64,000 bases of DNA, from the NCBI GenBank assembly GCA_038373885.1, contig JAWZYV010012273.1, positions 1-64,000 on the forward strand, written 5' to 3'. Made by a program: the position numbers and the translations under genes. The notes under the pieces are model-generated. The model was not told where the DNA came from and searched no databases. It saw nothing but the letters and a program-made list of their open reading frames with translations. Shown piece after piece: positions 11,613 to 23,552 of this stretch. Position 1 is the stretch's first letter; the number at the start of each line of letters is the position of its first letter. The DNA comes from Cheiracanthium punctorium (taxonomy: Eukaryota; Arthropoda; Arachnida; Araneae; Cheiracanthiidae).

Positions 11613-13899
11613 ACCCCCCTCCCCCCAAACCAATAAACAGATAATCCCTCGTCTAGGCTTGCCACAGCACAAAACTTAAAATTACTATTTAATCCTGAGT
11701 ATTCTGAATACTTCTGAAGCTGTGATTTTTCAAGATATTAACAGCAAAAATTTCTTATTTTATAACCAATAGCGATTTTTTGAAAATTTCCAAAATATGA
11801 ACCTCAAAGTTTGCATAAATAAAAAGTGGAAATGATAGTGACAGTAAAATACCTTGCGTGACTAATATTTTCCTTTTTTAGTTCTTGAAATAATTATAAC
11901 ATTACTGATTTTTAAATACGCATTCATAGTTTAAAACAAGTCACAATGAGCGGAATAGCAAAAAGAGGCTGCGGGGCCTGGTCCACCCCGGGTGCCAAGC
12001 TGAAAACAAATGTATCGGTAACGGCCGAACACCGAAAATTAGAAAGAATGGGGCAGCAGATTGCCGGACATATGCGCTGCACACAAAGCTATAGTACTTA
12101 CCATATCCATGACTCAAATTACCGTGTTTACGAAACCCATACAGCCCTGTAGGAGTTTATGGGTAGTCGAATTTTTCTCACTGTATTGAATGCAACTATC
12201 TCTTTGTTGGGTTTGGGTGGTCCAATCTTCGCTGAAGTGAATTTAAAAGCCCCTTCTTTTCCGCTGGACAGCTATATGGCCTAGAGGCTGGGCAGCAGGG
12301 AAGAAACAGAATGAACTGTTCAAGGGATACGAAATCTGATTCCTTCTTATCAAGTTTGCACCTCGCAACGTATTGCTTCACTTTTGCGCTTATTTAGTTT
12401 TTCCGAGAAGAATTTCCAGGCGGTCGGGCTCCCCCCTCCCCCGAGAAACAAGCGCCGAACGAAGATTTTAAAAGGCAAATTTGGTTTGCGTGCTTTGAAA
12501 TTTTTTGTAAAGTATTTTTTACAATACATAAAATAACGATAAATATTGGTAAACAAGTTGAAAAGCGCGGGGCCCTTACGAACGCGGGGCCTAAAGCGTA
12601 CGCCTATTACGCTTTATGGGAAATCCGCCACTATTTACATGTGCGTTACTGCAAAGCCCATCAGTCTTTCGAACTTTACCACAATGGTGGTGATATTGTT
12701 CTGTGTAAAATGCCGCTCTATACATATGTATATATAATATAATATCCATATTCGTAACTTGTGGAACGGAAGGGTGGGAGGGGGGGGTGTAGGCAACCAG
12801 AACGTTCTTTTCACACATCCCTCTTCTCTAAAAAAAAATAAATATCGATAAAATTCTTGATGTAAAATACAGCCCCCGCGAATACCTAAAAATAAATTTA
12901 TTTTCATTCTGAAATTAGTTCTCTAAAAAGGATCGATGACAACTCTCTCTCTCTCTCAAAAAAAAAAAAAAAAAAAAAAATCCGTATCTTGCGTTGAAAT
13001 ATAAAAAATACAAATCCTATGTTTAGGCAGAGCTTTGTGGTAATTAAGAACTTATTTGTTTGAATTTACTGTAAATGACATTATTTCCCGGTACACCTAA
13101 TAGCAATATTACGAATAAAGCGGATATAGTACGTCTTTATTAAATCTCTACTATTTACTTTAACGTCAATTTCAAGTCTCTAAAATATGTGTAATTTTTA
13201 TATTAATGAAAACAAGATTATATTAACGATAATTATAATTATTTGCCTAATATTTCCAATAACATTACCGTGTGTGCATTTTTAGATTTCATTATAGTAT
13301 CTCAGTTGGTTAATAGACGTCTTATTTTTTGTTTATATTTTAAATTACTGAACAGTTAATTTGTTGACGACTATCCGTTTGTACTTTTCCACAATAATTT
13401 TTAGCGATAGTACTACAGTCGTTATGGTGGCCCTGTTTACAGAAAAATTAAACCATAATCCCCCTAATGTTTATCCAGTGTGGATTTTTAAAAAAAATGA
13501 AAAGACATCTAACAGGCGAAGATAATTTTAGAATAGGAACCCAACTGCAAGATAAAATGATGGGGAGGAAAAAAAATTATAAAAGTTTTGCAAGCCGAAG
13601 GAAGGGAAAACATGATAATATAAACGAAAAGAGAAATAGTTTTTAAAAAAATTGCTTGCATTTCTTTCCGTCCGATATTAATATATAAGAATAAAAAATG
13701 TCATTTTAATCTCTTTAAAATAGGCCAACGATAGGGATTTAACCGCCCCTAGAAAGTTGTCACCAGGGTGCCCCCCCCCCCTACGCACGCCGCAACGTGC
13801 GGGAAAGTTTGAGGATAATATCGGTACAAGGATATTCAACCATATTTCAACCTACTCAGACTAAGCATCAATGCGAATGCAAATTGCTCTACTTCTAAT
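11613..13899. other. Non-coding stretch, no gene supported
   Basis: Mixed AT-rich sequence. Notable items are poly-A at 12958-12979 and a segment at 13000-13090 that recurs at 54728-54825 (both contain ATCCTATGTYTAGGCA). Short open frames at 11946-12152, 12196-12907 and similar carry no recognisable motif. Confidence 0.45.
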
Positions 13900-14781
13900 C
13901 TCTCTCTGATATACCCGAAACGCGATTATCACAGGGGCAAGGGGGGGCGGTAGTCCTGTGCCCCTGAAGAAAAAGGGGGCCCATATATATCCCGATTATC
14001 TAAATTATAAATTCATATGTACTGAAATAGTAATTGTGGGGAAAAAACTGAATTTCCTCTATAATATAGGTATTACCTAATTGTCTATCACTAGATCAAG
14101 TTAGAGATATTTTTTGGGGGTGATAAATACGATTTGATTAAAGTATACAAAAACTACAGTTAACTGAAATGCAATTTTCGAGTACAACAGCGGTCAAAAC
14201 TGGGTTAAAATGCTTAAAAAAGGGGGGCTCAGTAAAGGGGCTTAATGCGTAAAAAAGGGGATAGTAAGGGGGGCCCCAAACTTAATGCCCCGGGCCCCGT
14301 CTAAAAGTGGTCAGATTTGAACATACCGTACCGCCTTTCCTATTTACTTATTATTTTTCTTTCAACTCTTCTCTGTTTTCTTTTTTTTCCGCCTCTTTCT
14401 TTATCCTCTCCTTTAAGTGTTTTGTATATATCTCGTCTGTTCTAATTTTAAATGTTACGTGTTTGTGCGTATTGTAGAGTGCTGATAGTACACCAGGACC
14501 GAAAACGAAGGAGACGCAAGTTAAACGGTAGAGGCTTCAGGCAAATTGTCGCTTTTCAGATCGTATTTATGCGAGACGGAAAAAATGGGAGAATTCTCGC
14601 GAGAAATCTCGCGCGAGACAAGACTCTGTCTCGTCTCGCGTCTCGTCCCGCAAAATATTTTCTTTCTCATCTCGCGTCTCGTCTCGCAAAAAAATGCCTG
14701 TCTCGTCTCGCGTCTCGTCTCGCGAGACAATGCGAGAACGCGAGACAATGCGAGAATTCTCGCGTCTCGCGTCCATCCCTA
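13900..14781. mobile_element. hAT-like element, right part, TCTCGCG-repeat family
   Basis: The right end reads GCGTCCATCCCTA at 14769-14781, identical to the right end of the large element at 57845-61774. The subterminal 14570-14770 is a dense array of TCTCGCG/CGAGAC motifs in both orientations. The sequence at 14320-14540 aligns with 61240-61500 (both contain AATTTTAAATGTTACGTG and ACGGTAGAGGCTTCAG). The left end was not located, so the start is approximate. Open frames through the array are repeat by-products. Confidence 0.7.
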
Positions 14782-15502
14782 ATTATATATATGGATTAAA
14801 TCTGAAATTTTGTCACTTCAAATGCACATATGAGTTAATATGGTAACTAATATATTTACTACTAGCTGAGTGCCGTTCTTCGCAAGGTAGTAAACGAAAA
14901 TTTTCCTAACATGTGTAATCCCAATTAATTCCAGTGATGTGAAATCTAAAGTAAAAACAAAATTATTTGACTCTTGACTGTAAAGTTTGCGTCATGAGTA
15001 CTAACCTGGCATCATTGCAATTAATGACTCAAAAAACTGTCAGTGTCATTCGCGATCAAAAAAGTGAAAAGCTTGGCGGTTTGCAGAGAACTCCTGACTT
15101 TCAAAATGTGCTATTTCTACATCATACTGTTTTTTTAGGTTAAAGTTGTAGCATTAAATACTTCAGACACTACATGAAATGAACAACCGTTTATTTTAAA
15201 ATAGCTGCACACCCGCTCTTCATACGGCAGGAAGCGAATATTTTACTAAAATCACATCTACATGTGGAAAACAAAATTTAATTTTTAAAAAATTTCAAGT
15301 AATCTCCTCTGTTGAAATTACTGCGGGATATATCAACGCAAATTAGAAATACTTATCGTTCAGTTGGTTGTGAAACAACCCTTGAAAAAGGATAAACAGA
15401 ACACTTTTAATTTCATGAAATATTTATTAATGTGGTATATTGTGATTTATTCATATTATCGTTACAAATCTACTAATACTACCTAATACGTATATCAATA
15501 CT

Positions 15503-15639
15503 CAGGCGCGTCGCCAGGAAAATTTTCGGGGGGGGGGGATATGAACTTATATGTGTATAAATAGACGGAATTTCATCATTAATCCAAAAATTTCGGGGGG
15601 ATATATCCCGATATCCCCTTCCCCTTGGCTACGCCCCTG
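15503..15639. mobile_element. hAT-like MITE, GTAGCC-end family, short form
   Basis: A 137-bp element with ends CAGGCGCGTCGCCAGG and GGCTACGCCCCTG. The flanks are TCAATACT (15495-15502) and TCAATGCT (15640-15647), an 8-bp target duplication with one mismatch. The unoccupied site is visible in repeat copy 1 near 9070 (TTAATACTATCTAT). Confidence 0.78.
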
Positions 15640-16015
15640 TCAATGCTATCTATCTTCGCTTCTTCTTCAAGGCTCGATTAAAAGAAACAGCTTAGATTAT
15701 TTGGTACCAATGGGATCTTTTTATTCTATGGTGATTCTTTGCAATTTACGCATTAGCATAAACAATTATCATTTCACATAATGGTTGCCACTAAGGAAGC
15801 TCACTCTATATATTTAATTTATGCATAGTTTTGTAAGATTTGCCTATTTAGCACCGCAAAACATTTCATCTCAACGTGGCGGAAAATATTCAAGCGGTGC
15901 CATTTTAAATATCCATATATCCAATATAGCGGTATCTTATAAATCCTCCATGGTTCTGTCTCCTGAAAAACATCAAACTGTGTAATCTCGAGGAGCTATT
16001 TAGAATCGCTTTAAT

Positions 16016-16650
16016 TGTGACAGAACGCAGTTGCAGAGTTTGCAAATTTCACGCATTTTTTAAATTTATGACGTCACTGTTCAGCTGCCGTAAAAGATAT
16101 CACGGTGGGTTAAGGGAGTTAATTTAGATTTTTCGCATAGTAGTTTTCAAACGGTATCTTATTAAAACATACAAAGGCGTTGAAAATTTTTTTGCTTTAT
16201 AAAATACCCCTATGGAGGAACGTAATCCAACGTTAAAATAAAACTATACTCGCAACATGCATATGTTATAAAACCTATAAACATTTTTAAATAAGCAACG
16301 GATTAAAATGCCACTAATAATAATAATAATCGCTATAACTGTGATACAACGTTAGAGTTGCAGAGTTCAAAAATTTCACGCATTTTTTAAAATTTATGAC
16401 GGCACTGTTTAACTGTCGTAAAAGGTACCTCGGTTGGTTGAGGGAGTTAATTTGATATTTCGTTCAGTAGCTTTCCAACGGTATCATATTAAAATTTACA
16501 ACGACTTTAAAAAATTTTGCATTGTATAGGAATAGGACATTATAGAGGAACGTAATCCAACGTTAAAATAAAACTATACTCGAAATATATATGCTTGCGA
16601 CATAATGAAATGCGAAAAATAAAAAAGTAAATAGAAAATTTTTAATATAT
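16016..16650 (+). repeat. ~323-bp internal tandem duplication in repeat family A
   Basis: Unit 1 begins GTGACAGAACG at 16016 and unit 2 begins GTGATACAACG near 16339. Both pass through CACGCATTTTTTAA, ATTTATGACG and GAGGAACGTAATCCAACG. Copy 1 of the family has this segment once (about 9440-9670). The units have diverged considerably. Confidence 0.7.
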
Positions 16651-16711
16651 CCCACTTTAAAACAAACTTAGTAGCTTTTAAAATGAAGAACATTTTCAGC
16701 TCGTTAAAATA

Positions 16712-18271
16712 CACTGCCCTGAAAAAGTTAAGGTACAACCTGTTTTTTGTGAATAATATGAAAACGAATGAACAGAGAAGCAAAACATTTGGACTGACGG
16801 AGCACTAAATAGTTCTTTATTGAGTACGACGTAGAAATTTACCTAAATTCAACACAAACATGGTGTAAAAGCAAAAGAAAATTTTGGTAGAAAAGTCCAC
16901 TTTTGGAGAAAACAGTTTATCAAAGATTTTTGTGGAAACACGTAGTGAAACATTACAAAAATGAGTTCTAATAAGGAATGTGTACACCCCTAACTGCAAA
17001 GCACTTGCGGCATCGATTCTCCATCCTGCTAATAAAGTTGTGGACACCTCAATAGGGAGCGAAGACCACAACACGGATTAGTTCTTGTTCCAGCTCTTGC
17101 ACCGATCTTGGAGGAGGACTTGAAACAGCCACTTGTCTGCCAGGGTAGTCCCAAACATGTTCTATCGGATTGAGGTCTGGGGATTGAGCTGGCCATTCCA
17201 TTCGCTCCAAACCTTGACTCTCAAGATAATCCTCAACAAGCACAGCTCGGCGAGGTCGGGCATTATCATCCATCAGAATGAAATCATTGCCAATTGCACC
17301 GGCATATGGGCGAGCACATGGATCTAGGATCTCATCCCGATATCTCACACCACTCACAGTTCTTCCCTGGAACACATGCAGGTCAATGTGACTACCGAGT
17401 GAGAGCCCTGCCCAAACCAATATTCCGTCACCTCGGTAATTGTGTCTTTACAAGATTTGGATGGATGGTATCTGGTGCTTTGTTCCCTCCAGATCAACAG
17501 ACGTCCTGAATCGCTCTCCAGTGTGAATCTGGACTCGTCTGTAAAGAGTACAGAAGTCTGCTCCAGGAAACGTGCTCTCTTGATCAAGATAAGTTGACCC
17601 CTCTCTGTCGTCCGTTGGGTGGGACACAGACAACTGGTCACCTTGCACAGAGACCTGCATTGTGAAGACGCATTCGCACCGCACCAGCGGATATTCATCT
17701 CTCTGATGCTGCAGAGTGGTCTGCAGCAAGTTGCGGCACAGAAATGCTTCTTCTTCTTCGGGCCGAAAGAGCTATAAAGCGGTCTTCTGCAGGTGTCGTA
17801 GCTCGTGGTCGTCCTGGAACATGTCTTCTGGACACAGAAGCTTCGGTTCGATATTGATTCCAGGGACGGTGGACCACACTGCGAGACAGATTAAGACGCC
17901 TAGCAGCATCAGCCTGTGACAACCCCATTTCCAACCATCCGACCGCCCACCACCTTAACGAATGGGGCAAACGGCTTCTCTCAGACATTGCGGACATCCC
18001 TACTGCCTATTGTCGACGAATCTGCTAACAAAAGTTGTCAATCAACAAAAATTACACGCGTAATTACGGAAGCCCGATACTTGCATATTTTTCTCTCACT
18101 CATATATGCCTGTTCTTTTCTATAAAAAAAAAGTGGTAGCTATCATTTTTGCATGAATTTGCATAAAGTTCATTTTTATCATTTATATAAACTATAAATT
18201 TGATTGTTAGTGTCATTTTTTTATGGTGAGCTTTGAAAAGCGTGCTGTTCCTAAACTTTTGGAGGCCAGTG
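16712..18271 (-). mobile_element. Tc1/mariner DNA transposon, decayed (second family)
   Basis: A 1,560-bp element flanked by TA (16710-16711 and 18272-18273). The left end is CACTGCCCTGAAAAAGTTAA and the right end, read on the minus strand, is CACTGGCCTCCAAAAGTTTA. It sits inside repeat family A copy 2. The uninterrupted sequence is seen in copy 1 near 9781-9815. Confidence 0.9.
17049..17997 (-). pseudogene. Tc1 transposase (DD34E), frameshifted
   Basis: Three overlapping minus-strand frames together cover a Tc1 transposase. 17695-17997 gives the N-terminal helix-turn-helix (WLEMGLSQADAARRLNLSRS) and the GRPRATTPAEDRFI hinge. 17354-17698 gives LFTDESRFTLESDSGR with the first catalytic Asp. 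17049-17420 gives LMDDNARPR (second Asp) and SPDLNPIEHVWD (catalytic Glu). From the last Asp to the Glu there are 34 intervening residues, the DD34E spacing of Tc1. At least two frameshifts separate the pieces, so no complete enzyme can be made. It differs clearly from the transposase at 1321-2285. Confidence 0.9.
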
Positions 18272-19231
18272 TATTTCAATTTTTAAATAAGCAACAGATT
18301 AAAATACCACTGATAATAATAATAATAATGAATTTTTCTGTTTATTTCTAAAGTAAGTTTTAATCAAAATATCGCCTCCTTGCGTTAACAAAAAGAGCAA
18401 GGATAAATGAGTTAAAATTCTGGCGTAATTATTACGTATCTTAAGCATTTGACGTCATAGATCCTCACTTGCGAATTGAAATTCCGAATCCCATTTAAAA
18501 ACTCCATTGGTTGAAAAAACCTTTTTTTCTAATCCTTTTGTCTCAATGCAACAAAATTATCTCGTGCCATGATCAATTAATGTAATGACGAAAACTCTCT
18601 GAGTTGATGCTATTAAATTATAAATATTAGGTTACATTAAAATTCGTAAAAAGTCACCTAATTTACATAATTTTTTCGTTTTTATTTTAAAAGTTGGAGA
18701 AAAGAATGTTTCACGTTCTGTCAAAATATTAAAAAGTTATGACGGATAGAATTCAAGATGCGATAGATTTAAAAATATTTTACGAAAAAATTCGTCAAAT
18801 CAGATACTTAGTATAAAAATTCCTAAAAATTAGTAAATTAAATTACATATTCAGAACAAATTGTTTTTAAAAGAAAAAAAATTTCCTCTATCGATGAAAC
18901 AAATGCCATTTTGCTGCAAGCGCAATTTCCGCCGTTTTTGCGAATTAGGTGAGAAAAAAAATGCCAAAAATCGCATAAAACATAAAATAAAAAAAAATTT
19001 TAGGTCGAATTTGAAAAATTCGCTTCGAGGTGCAGAACTACATGTTTAGATCTTACCGATTACCCTATTTTGTGTTTCTAAGTGTAGCTGTTTGTCCGTA
19101 ACGCCGCTGACACACACAGACCCACACACAGAGACATCTTCTTTTATAATAAGTAAAGAAGATGGTAATATATGACTAATTGTAATTATGAATATTAATT
19201 TTCAATAAAATTGTATTAGCGTTAATAAAAA

Positions 19232-19508
19232 TATTATGTCGCCAATCTTGGCGACTTTTTGGCGAAATATGGACAAGTTTGGCTCCAAAAACAAGTCACC
19301 AAAAGTGAGGTTAGCGAAAGCCTACGACCCATATTTCTCGAGATTTCTAGAAAACGCTATGTAAACCAGTGGGGAAACCAAAATCTCCACATTTTCGATT
19401 CTAGTTAACCGATTTTGATGCAACAAAATGCCAAATTTAACTATTTGACGCCTAGAACACAAATTTTAAACACCCAGAACACATCCTGTTTTCCCGAAAA
19501 TTCGTAAC
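19232..19508 (-). mobile_element. Partial LTR of the GGCGAAATATCGCC Gypsy family
   Basis: The right edge is CGAAAATTCGTAACA, the inverted start of the LTR seen whole at 33270-34189. Shared internal motifs are GGCGACTTTTTGGCG, the AAGTCACCAAAAGTGA region and TTTGATGCAACAAAATGCC. Only about the first 280 bp of the LTR are here; the rest is missing. Confidence 0.7.
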
Positions 19509-19515
19509 AGTATGT

Positions 19516-19759
19516 TCCACTTCAGACACTTTGGAACAAACGTCGACGGTAACCACCGGGGACACTGCCTGCCTATGCGGCCACATATCGGATATCCAAT
19601 TTCCATCAACTGTGATTGATCATCGACGACTTGTCGGGTGGCATGAAGGACATAATATTCTTTATAATCACTTCTTTTGCGACGTTCCTTGGCATATTCC
19701 ATTGTTGTAGGTGGAAAGAACTTCAACAGTTCTTGATTGAAGAAAGTATCGCTAGACAT
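19516..19759 (-). other. Unrecognised ORF with coding-like composition
   Basis: A minus-strand open frame of about 80 codons before it enters the LTR fragment. It begins MSSDTFFNQELLKFF and contains KRSDYKEYYVLHATRQ and MEIGYPICGRIGRQ. The mixed composition looks more coding-like than the chance frames nearby, but no family comes to mind and no flanking exon was found. It could be a relic of a mobile-element protein next to the LTR, or a processed fragment of a host gene. Confidence 0.3.
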
Positions 19760-19768
19760 CTAAGCCTC

Positions 19769-19878
19769 TCCCTAGTAACACAATTAGTCCAAAAAACGTT
19801 TAAAACACGTTTTTTAGCGTCAAAAAACGTGTTTCCAACGTAATTTAAACGTTTTTTGAAGTAGTTGTGCTACTAGGG
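19769..19878. mobile_element. ~110-bp foldback MITE-like palindrome
   Basis: The ends are CCCTAGTAACACAA and TTGTGCTACTAGGG. Inside, CAAAAAACGTTTAAA pairs with TTTAAACGTTTTTTG, so almost the whole segment can fold on itself. There is no coding capacity. No target duplication was identified with confidence. Confidence 0.65.
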
Positions 19879-20145
19879 CTAGATTCACCATTTGTTCATC
19901 CCGGCATCAGTTATACTGACCCTCAACTGACAAGTTTAAGGTTCGCAGCAGCTTCAAGATGGAAAGCAGCTGGATGCGTCCTCCTTCTAGGTATACACAA
20001 ATCCCTCTGTGTAGTATAGGACTTGGGGCAGCCAGGGTCTGGGACACGAGAGTACCGGACACATCTGTTTATGTGATATGACGAATATTGACTTCACATA
20101 ATGCTTGTTGTTCTTATTATTGGCTTGAATTATCGTTGCAAACAG

Positions 20146-20324
20146 CTGTTGGTCGGATATCGGAAGAGTGGGAGGCGTGCAGTCCCTGTCGCTCGAGATT
20201 CCCGGCTGCATGAAGAAAGGCGTCGTCATGCACGAAATGATGCACACCCTGGGATTCCTGCACGAACATTCCAGGGTGGACCGGGACGACTACGTACGAG
20301 TGGAGTGGGACAATATCATCAGTG
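20146..20324 (+). CDS. Astacin-like metalloprotease A, penultimate exon
   Basis: This exon encodes the core of a secreted astacin (M12A) zinc endopeptidase. It runs from the AACAG acceptor (exon starts at 20146, completing a split codon) to the AGTG/GTAAGT donor. The peptide opens CWSDIGRVGGVQSLSL, the family's GC-x-S-x-VGR-x-GG-x-Q block, with the Cys expected to pair with the later Cys in IPGCMKKG. The zinc site HEMMHTLGFLHEHSRVDRDD matches HExxHxxGxxHExxRxDR, so all three His ligands, the catalytic Glu and the conserved HExxR are intact. It ends WDNIIS and leaves an intron of phase 1. The stretch 5' of this exon is filled with repeats. Exons for the signal, propeptide and N-terminal half of the domain were not located, so the gene is partial here. 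Astacins of this single-domain kind are expanded in spider venom and digestive fluid; that use is inference. Confidence 0.93.
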
Positions 20325-20933
20325 GTAAGTGTGTGATGCTGATCATATAGTATTGCATATAATAAATATGTAAATATGATGAAACAGCGCCTTTTCATTT
20401 GCCAATCGTTACTTCTCGGCATGGGGTTTTGAATGCCTTGCACAAATGCAAGGACCACACAGTTAGGGCATTGAAAGTCTCATACCGGGACAGAACGATG
20501 GGGGCACGAAAGAAATCGTTTACTCTCAGCGGAGAGAGAGAGAGAGCAGATCAACTATTCATTATTCAGTAGTGTACGCGTAAAATAAAAGTGTGTTGGC
20601 AAAAATTTTTGCATTCATACTGGCCATTCCGTTCCCTTGATGACGTCACAGAATCGTGGAGTGCGAGAGTGCATAGTTAAATATCTTGCAAGAACAGATG
20701 TTCCGCAAGAAAGAACTGTTACTGATGACAGATCGAGCTGAGTTTTTACTCTAAATTTCATTGGAATTACCATTAAAATAGGTTGTATAATTTCTCGTCC
20801 GCTAATAAACGTTATGAAAGGGCAAGTTTTCGCAGGGGTGAGGTTCAACGGAATGGTGCGACCATTATGAGTCCAGATTTTTATATCGGAACATTCTTAA
20901 CGTCTTCTCTCTCTTGCTTATTGTTCTTACTAG

Positions 20934-21172
20934 ATATGGCGACCAATTTCGAGAAGCTCCCTCCTCTGTATATAGACGATTTAGGCCTGGCCTACGATTA
21001 CAGTTCCATCATGCACTACACAGCTTACATGTACGCCAGCGACAGATCGCAACCCACGCTGAGACCGACGGACGGAGATGTGCCGCTGAGGGATCTGGGA
21101 TCGGGACAAGCCAAAGCGGAGTTCACAGACCTGGACCTTCAGAAGATCCGCAAGTTTTACGAATGCCCCTGA
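20934..21172 (+). CDS. Astacin-like metalloprotease A, last exon
   Basis: Exon 20934-21172 follows a TTACTAG acceptor and completes the codon split after the previous exon (giving NIISD then MATNFEKL). It carries AYDYSSIMHYTAY, the Met-turn SIMHY whose Tyr is the fifth zinc ligand in astacins. The C-terminal segment FTDLDLQKIRKFYECP ends with the Cys that normally pairs with the domain's first Cys. Translation stops at TGA directly after the domain. There is no EGF, CUB or ShK domain, so the enzyme is the minimal protease-only form. The intron between the two exons is 609 bp and phase 1. Active-site residues are complete, so I infer a functional enzyme if the upstream exons exist. Confidence 0.93.
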
Positions 21173-21292
21173 GAAAGAGAAAAAAGCGACATATTGATAT
21201 TTATTGAAAGGTGTACAGCGCAGTTGGTTTTGATTTTGCATAGTTCTTTTTTATTTGTTTCCGATAGATAAAAAAATTGTATATATTATGAT

Positions 21293-21298
21293 AATAAA
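21293..21298 (+). terminator. Polyadenylation signal of astacin A
   Basis: AATAAA lies 121 bp after the stop codon of astacin A. It is the first canonical hexamer downstream, giving a short AT-rich 3' UTR. Confidence 0.6.
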
Positions 21299-23520
21299 TA
21301 AGCATTTCTTCTAATTATTACCAATCCCTTTCATTTGAATCAGTTAATGAACGTGATTCAGAAACATGAGGTTGTTCTCCTTCACCTCTAATAACAGTAA
21401 CTTCTCACTACTGGCCGTTTTCGTTATGCTAGTGGGCTTTAAAAACCCTCCAATTCGTCAACACAGTGAAAGTCTTTTATAGCGGACACTTCTCTCTACG
21501 GACCGTTTTCGTTTAGGATTTTAAAAAACTAGACACAGACTCTAGTTCTCGTGCCCGTCATATTTTCGGGCAAGAGTGTTCAAATGCTATGAGTTGTGGG
21601 TTTTAAAAAACTCGACACAAAAGTTATTCATTTCATAACCCCCCAAATGCTGTCGACCCGTTTGCTTTCTGTCACCTTTATTCGGCCGACACTTGGATTG
21701 ATGCACTATTCATGATGATGAATCAAGAAAGACAAATGCTGGCCGACGTACCGGATTATGATACACTTTTAATATACAGTGCTTAAATGCATATTTTAAA
21801 TATGAAAGCGTTTCAGATTGTATCTTTTCTTTTTTTCCTTTCCTTATCCTTTTAACTCACCTCCCCTTTCTTTTATCTAATAGATTTATTTCATTCGTGT
21901 TTTCGAGACGGATTGTAGCAGTAATGCAATGACTGCACACGCTTCCCTTCTTATCTGCATAACAAATGATCATCTCATCTGATGTTTTTTTTTTTTTTTT
22001 TTTTTTTTCTTTACCGCATGTGAATCCATTGTGACGTTGCATGATCATGAAGAATCTTCGAATTACTTGAAACAAGATCCTCTCATTGATCACTTTGCAT
22101 GTTTTAAGCGGTCGTTTATCCTTTTAATTCAGAATAGAGAAACAAACAAATTTATTAGACTTTTTTGATCGAATTTTTAAATTGTAAAAAAAATCTTTGT
22201 TAATATTTCTCATATTATTTGATCATTGGACGACTTGGATAACAATTTTTATATTATAAAATGTCTCTTGCATATTTTAACCTTTTCTAAGGCCGTGGTA
22301 AGAAAACTTACGACCCACGGTTTGTTCATTACATAAATCAATTATCATTAGTGAATTTTATCATTTTTGTTCAGTTATGGATAAGTATTTTTTTCCATAT
22401 ATATTGACATAGGCGCCGGCAGAATATTTCCCAGAGGGGGGGGGCAAATACTACTTCAACGTATAGCTACCATGTTGGAAAGAGCAAAAAAGCAAAGGAA
22501 AACACTGCATACAAAAATCCAGGGGGGGGGCGACTTTTTTTCGACCATCTAAAAATAGATCGCTGCGCTAAGCAATTTTTCTCCTGTTACCATCAGCCTG
22601 CTACTGTGTTAACCCGAGCAAAATTACGAGCAGGGTGGGCGTTAATGGATTTAATTCTCCTGGAAAATTTATATGCTTGTGTAATACCTGTTTCTTTAAT
22701 TTTCACGTCGAATATTAAAGTATAGAAAATATTTATGAATTAATTCTAAAAAATGGGCTAGAAAATTCCCAAGTACTTTCGTTTCTAAGCACATAAACTC
22801 TCCCGTAAAAAGGGTTAAACTGAAGCTCTTGGTGATTGTTTTGCTATGTTTACCATTAAACCAAAATCATATCAAATTAGCTAAGTATCCGTTCTTCGTA
22901 CGGGAGGAAGTATTTTTCTAAAGCACGTAATTATTGTTTCTGAAATCGGAGCAGAACTGATAAACCGTTCCGCTATTAATCTGACAGCCCGATAGCTTAA
23001 TAAAATAAATAATAAATAAATTCACTTTCTCAGTTCGCTTTGTGGAACTTTGTAATACAGTGGACGCCGTTTAATTGGATCAGTCGTTTTATCGAATGAA
23101 ATCACGGAGAACGGAACGGAATTACTCTTTTCAAAGCCTCAATCAAGGCCGTCGGTTTTTTGAATCAGCCATTTTATTGGATCAAAAATCGATGGCACGA
23201 ACGGCTACGAAAAAGTGAAGCTTCCCAGCGTGTGGACGCTTTTATCAACTATTTGAGACAGTATCTCATAACCCATGCACTTTTCATTATTTGGTCAATC
23301 CTAAATCTGGGTTACAGATTTTTCACGGGTAGTTTCGACTCTGAAGGAGCCAGTAAGATTGCTCGAAGGAACCGTTTAAATGATTACAAAGGATTGTCCA
23401 GGCATTGTGTAGTAGTTGCGGAATAAAACGATTTTAGATCAAGAATTTCTTTTGTTCTCAACTACGCAGTTTGAAAATTTTTAAGTACTTTAGAATTTTA
23501 ACACTTTTTGATTTAGTGTG

Positions 23521-23552
<32 letters not shown>

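Larger units (their letters stand above)
14861..19158 (+). repeat. Repeat family A, copy 2 (interrupted)
   Basis: Begins ACTAGCTGAGTGCCGTTC and ends CTTCTTTTATAATAAGTAAAG, co-linear with 8358-10706. It is lengthened by three events: a small MITE at 15503-15639, a Tc1 element at 16712-18271, and an internal tandem duplication near 16016-16650. Subtracting these leaves about 2.3 kb, matching copy 1. Confidence 0.78.

Noticed and set aside
14452..14799. Arg/Ser-rich open frames on both strands
   Set aside because: They are translations of the TCTCGCG motif array at a transposon end.
23060..23426. Tigger-like element with an 88-codon frame
   Set aside because: Only a left-type end (CAGTGGACGCCGTTTAATTG) is visible; no right end, TA duplicate or transposase motif.
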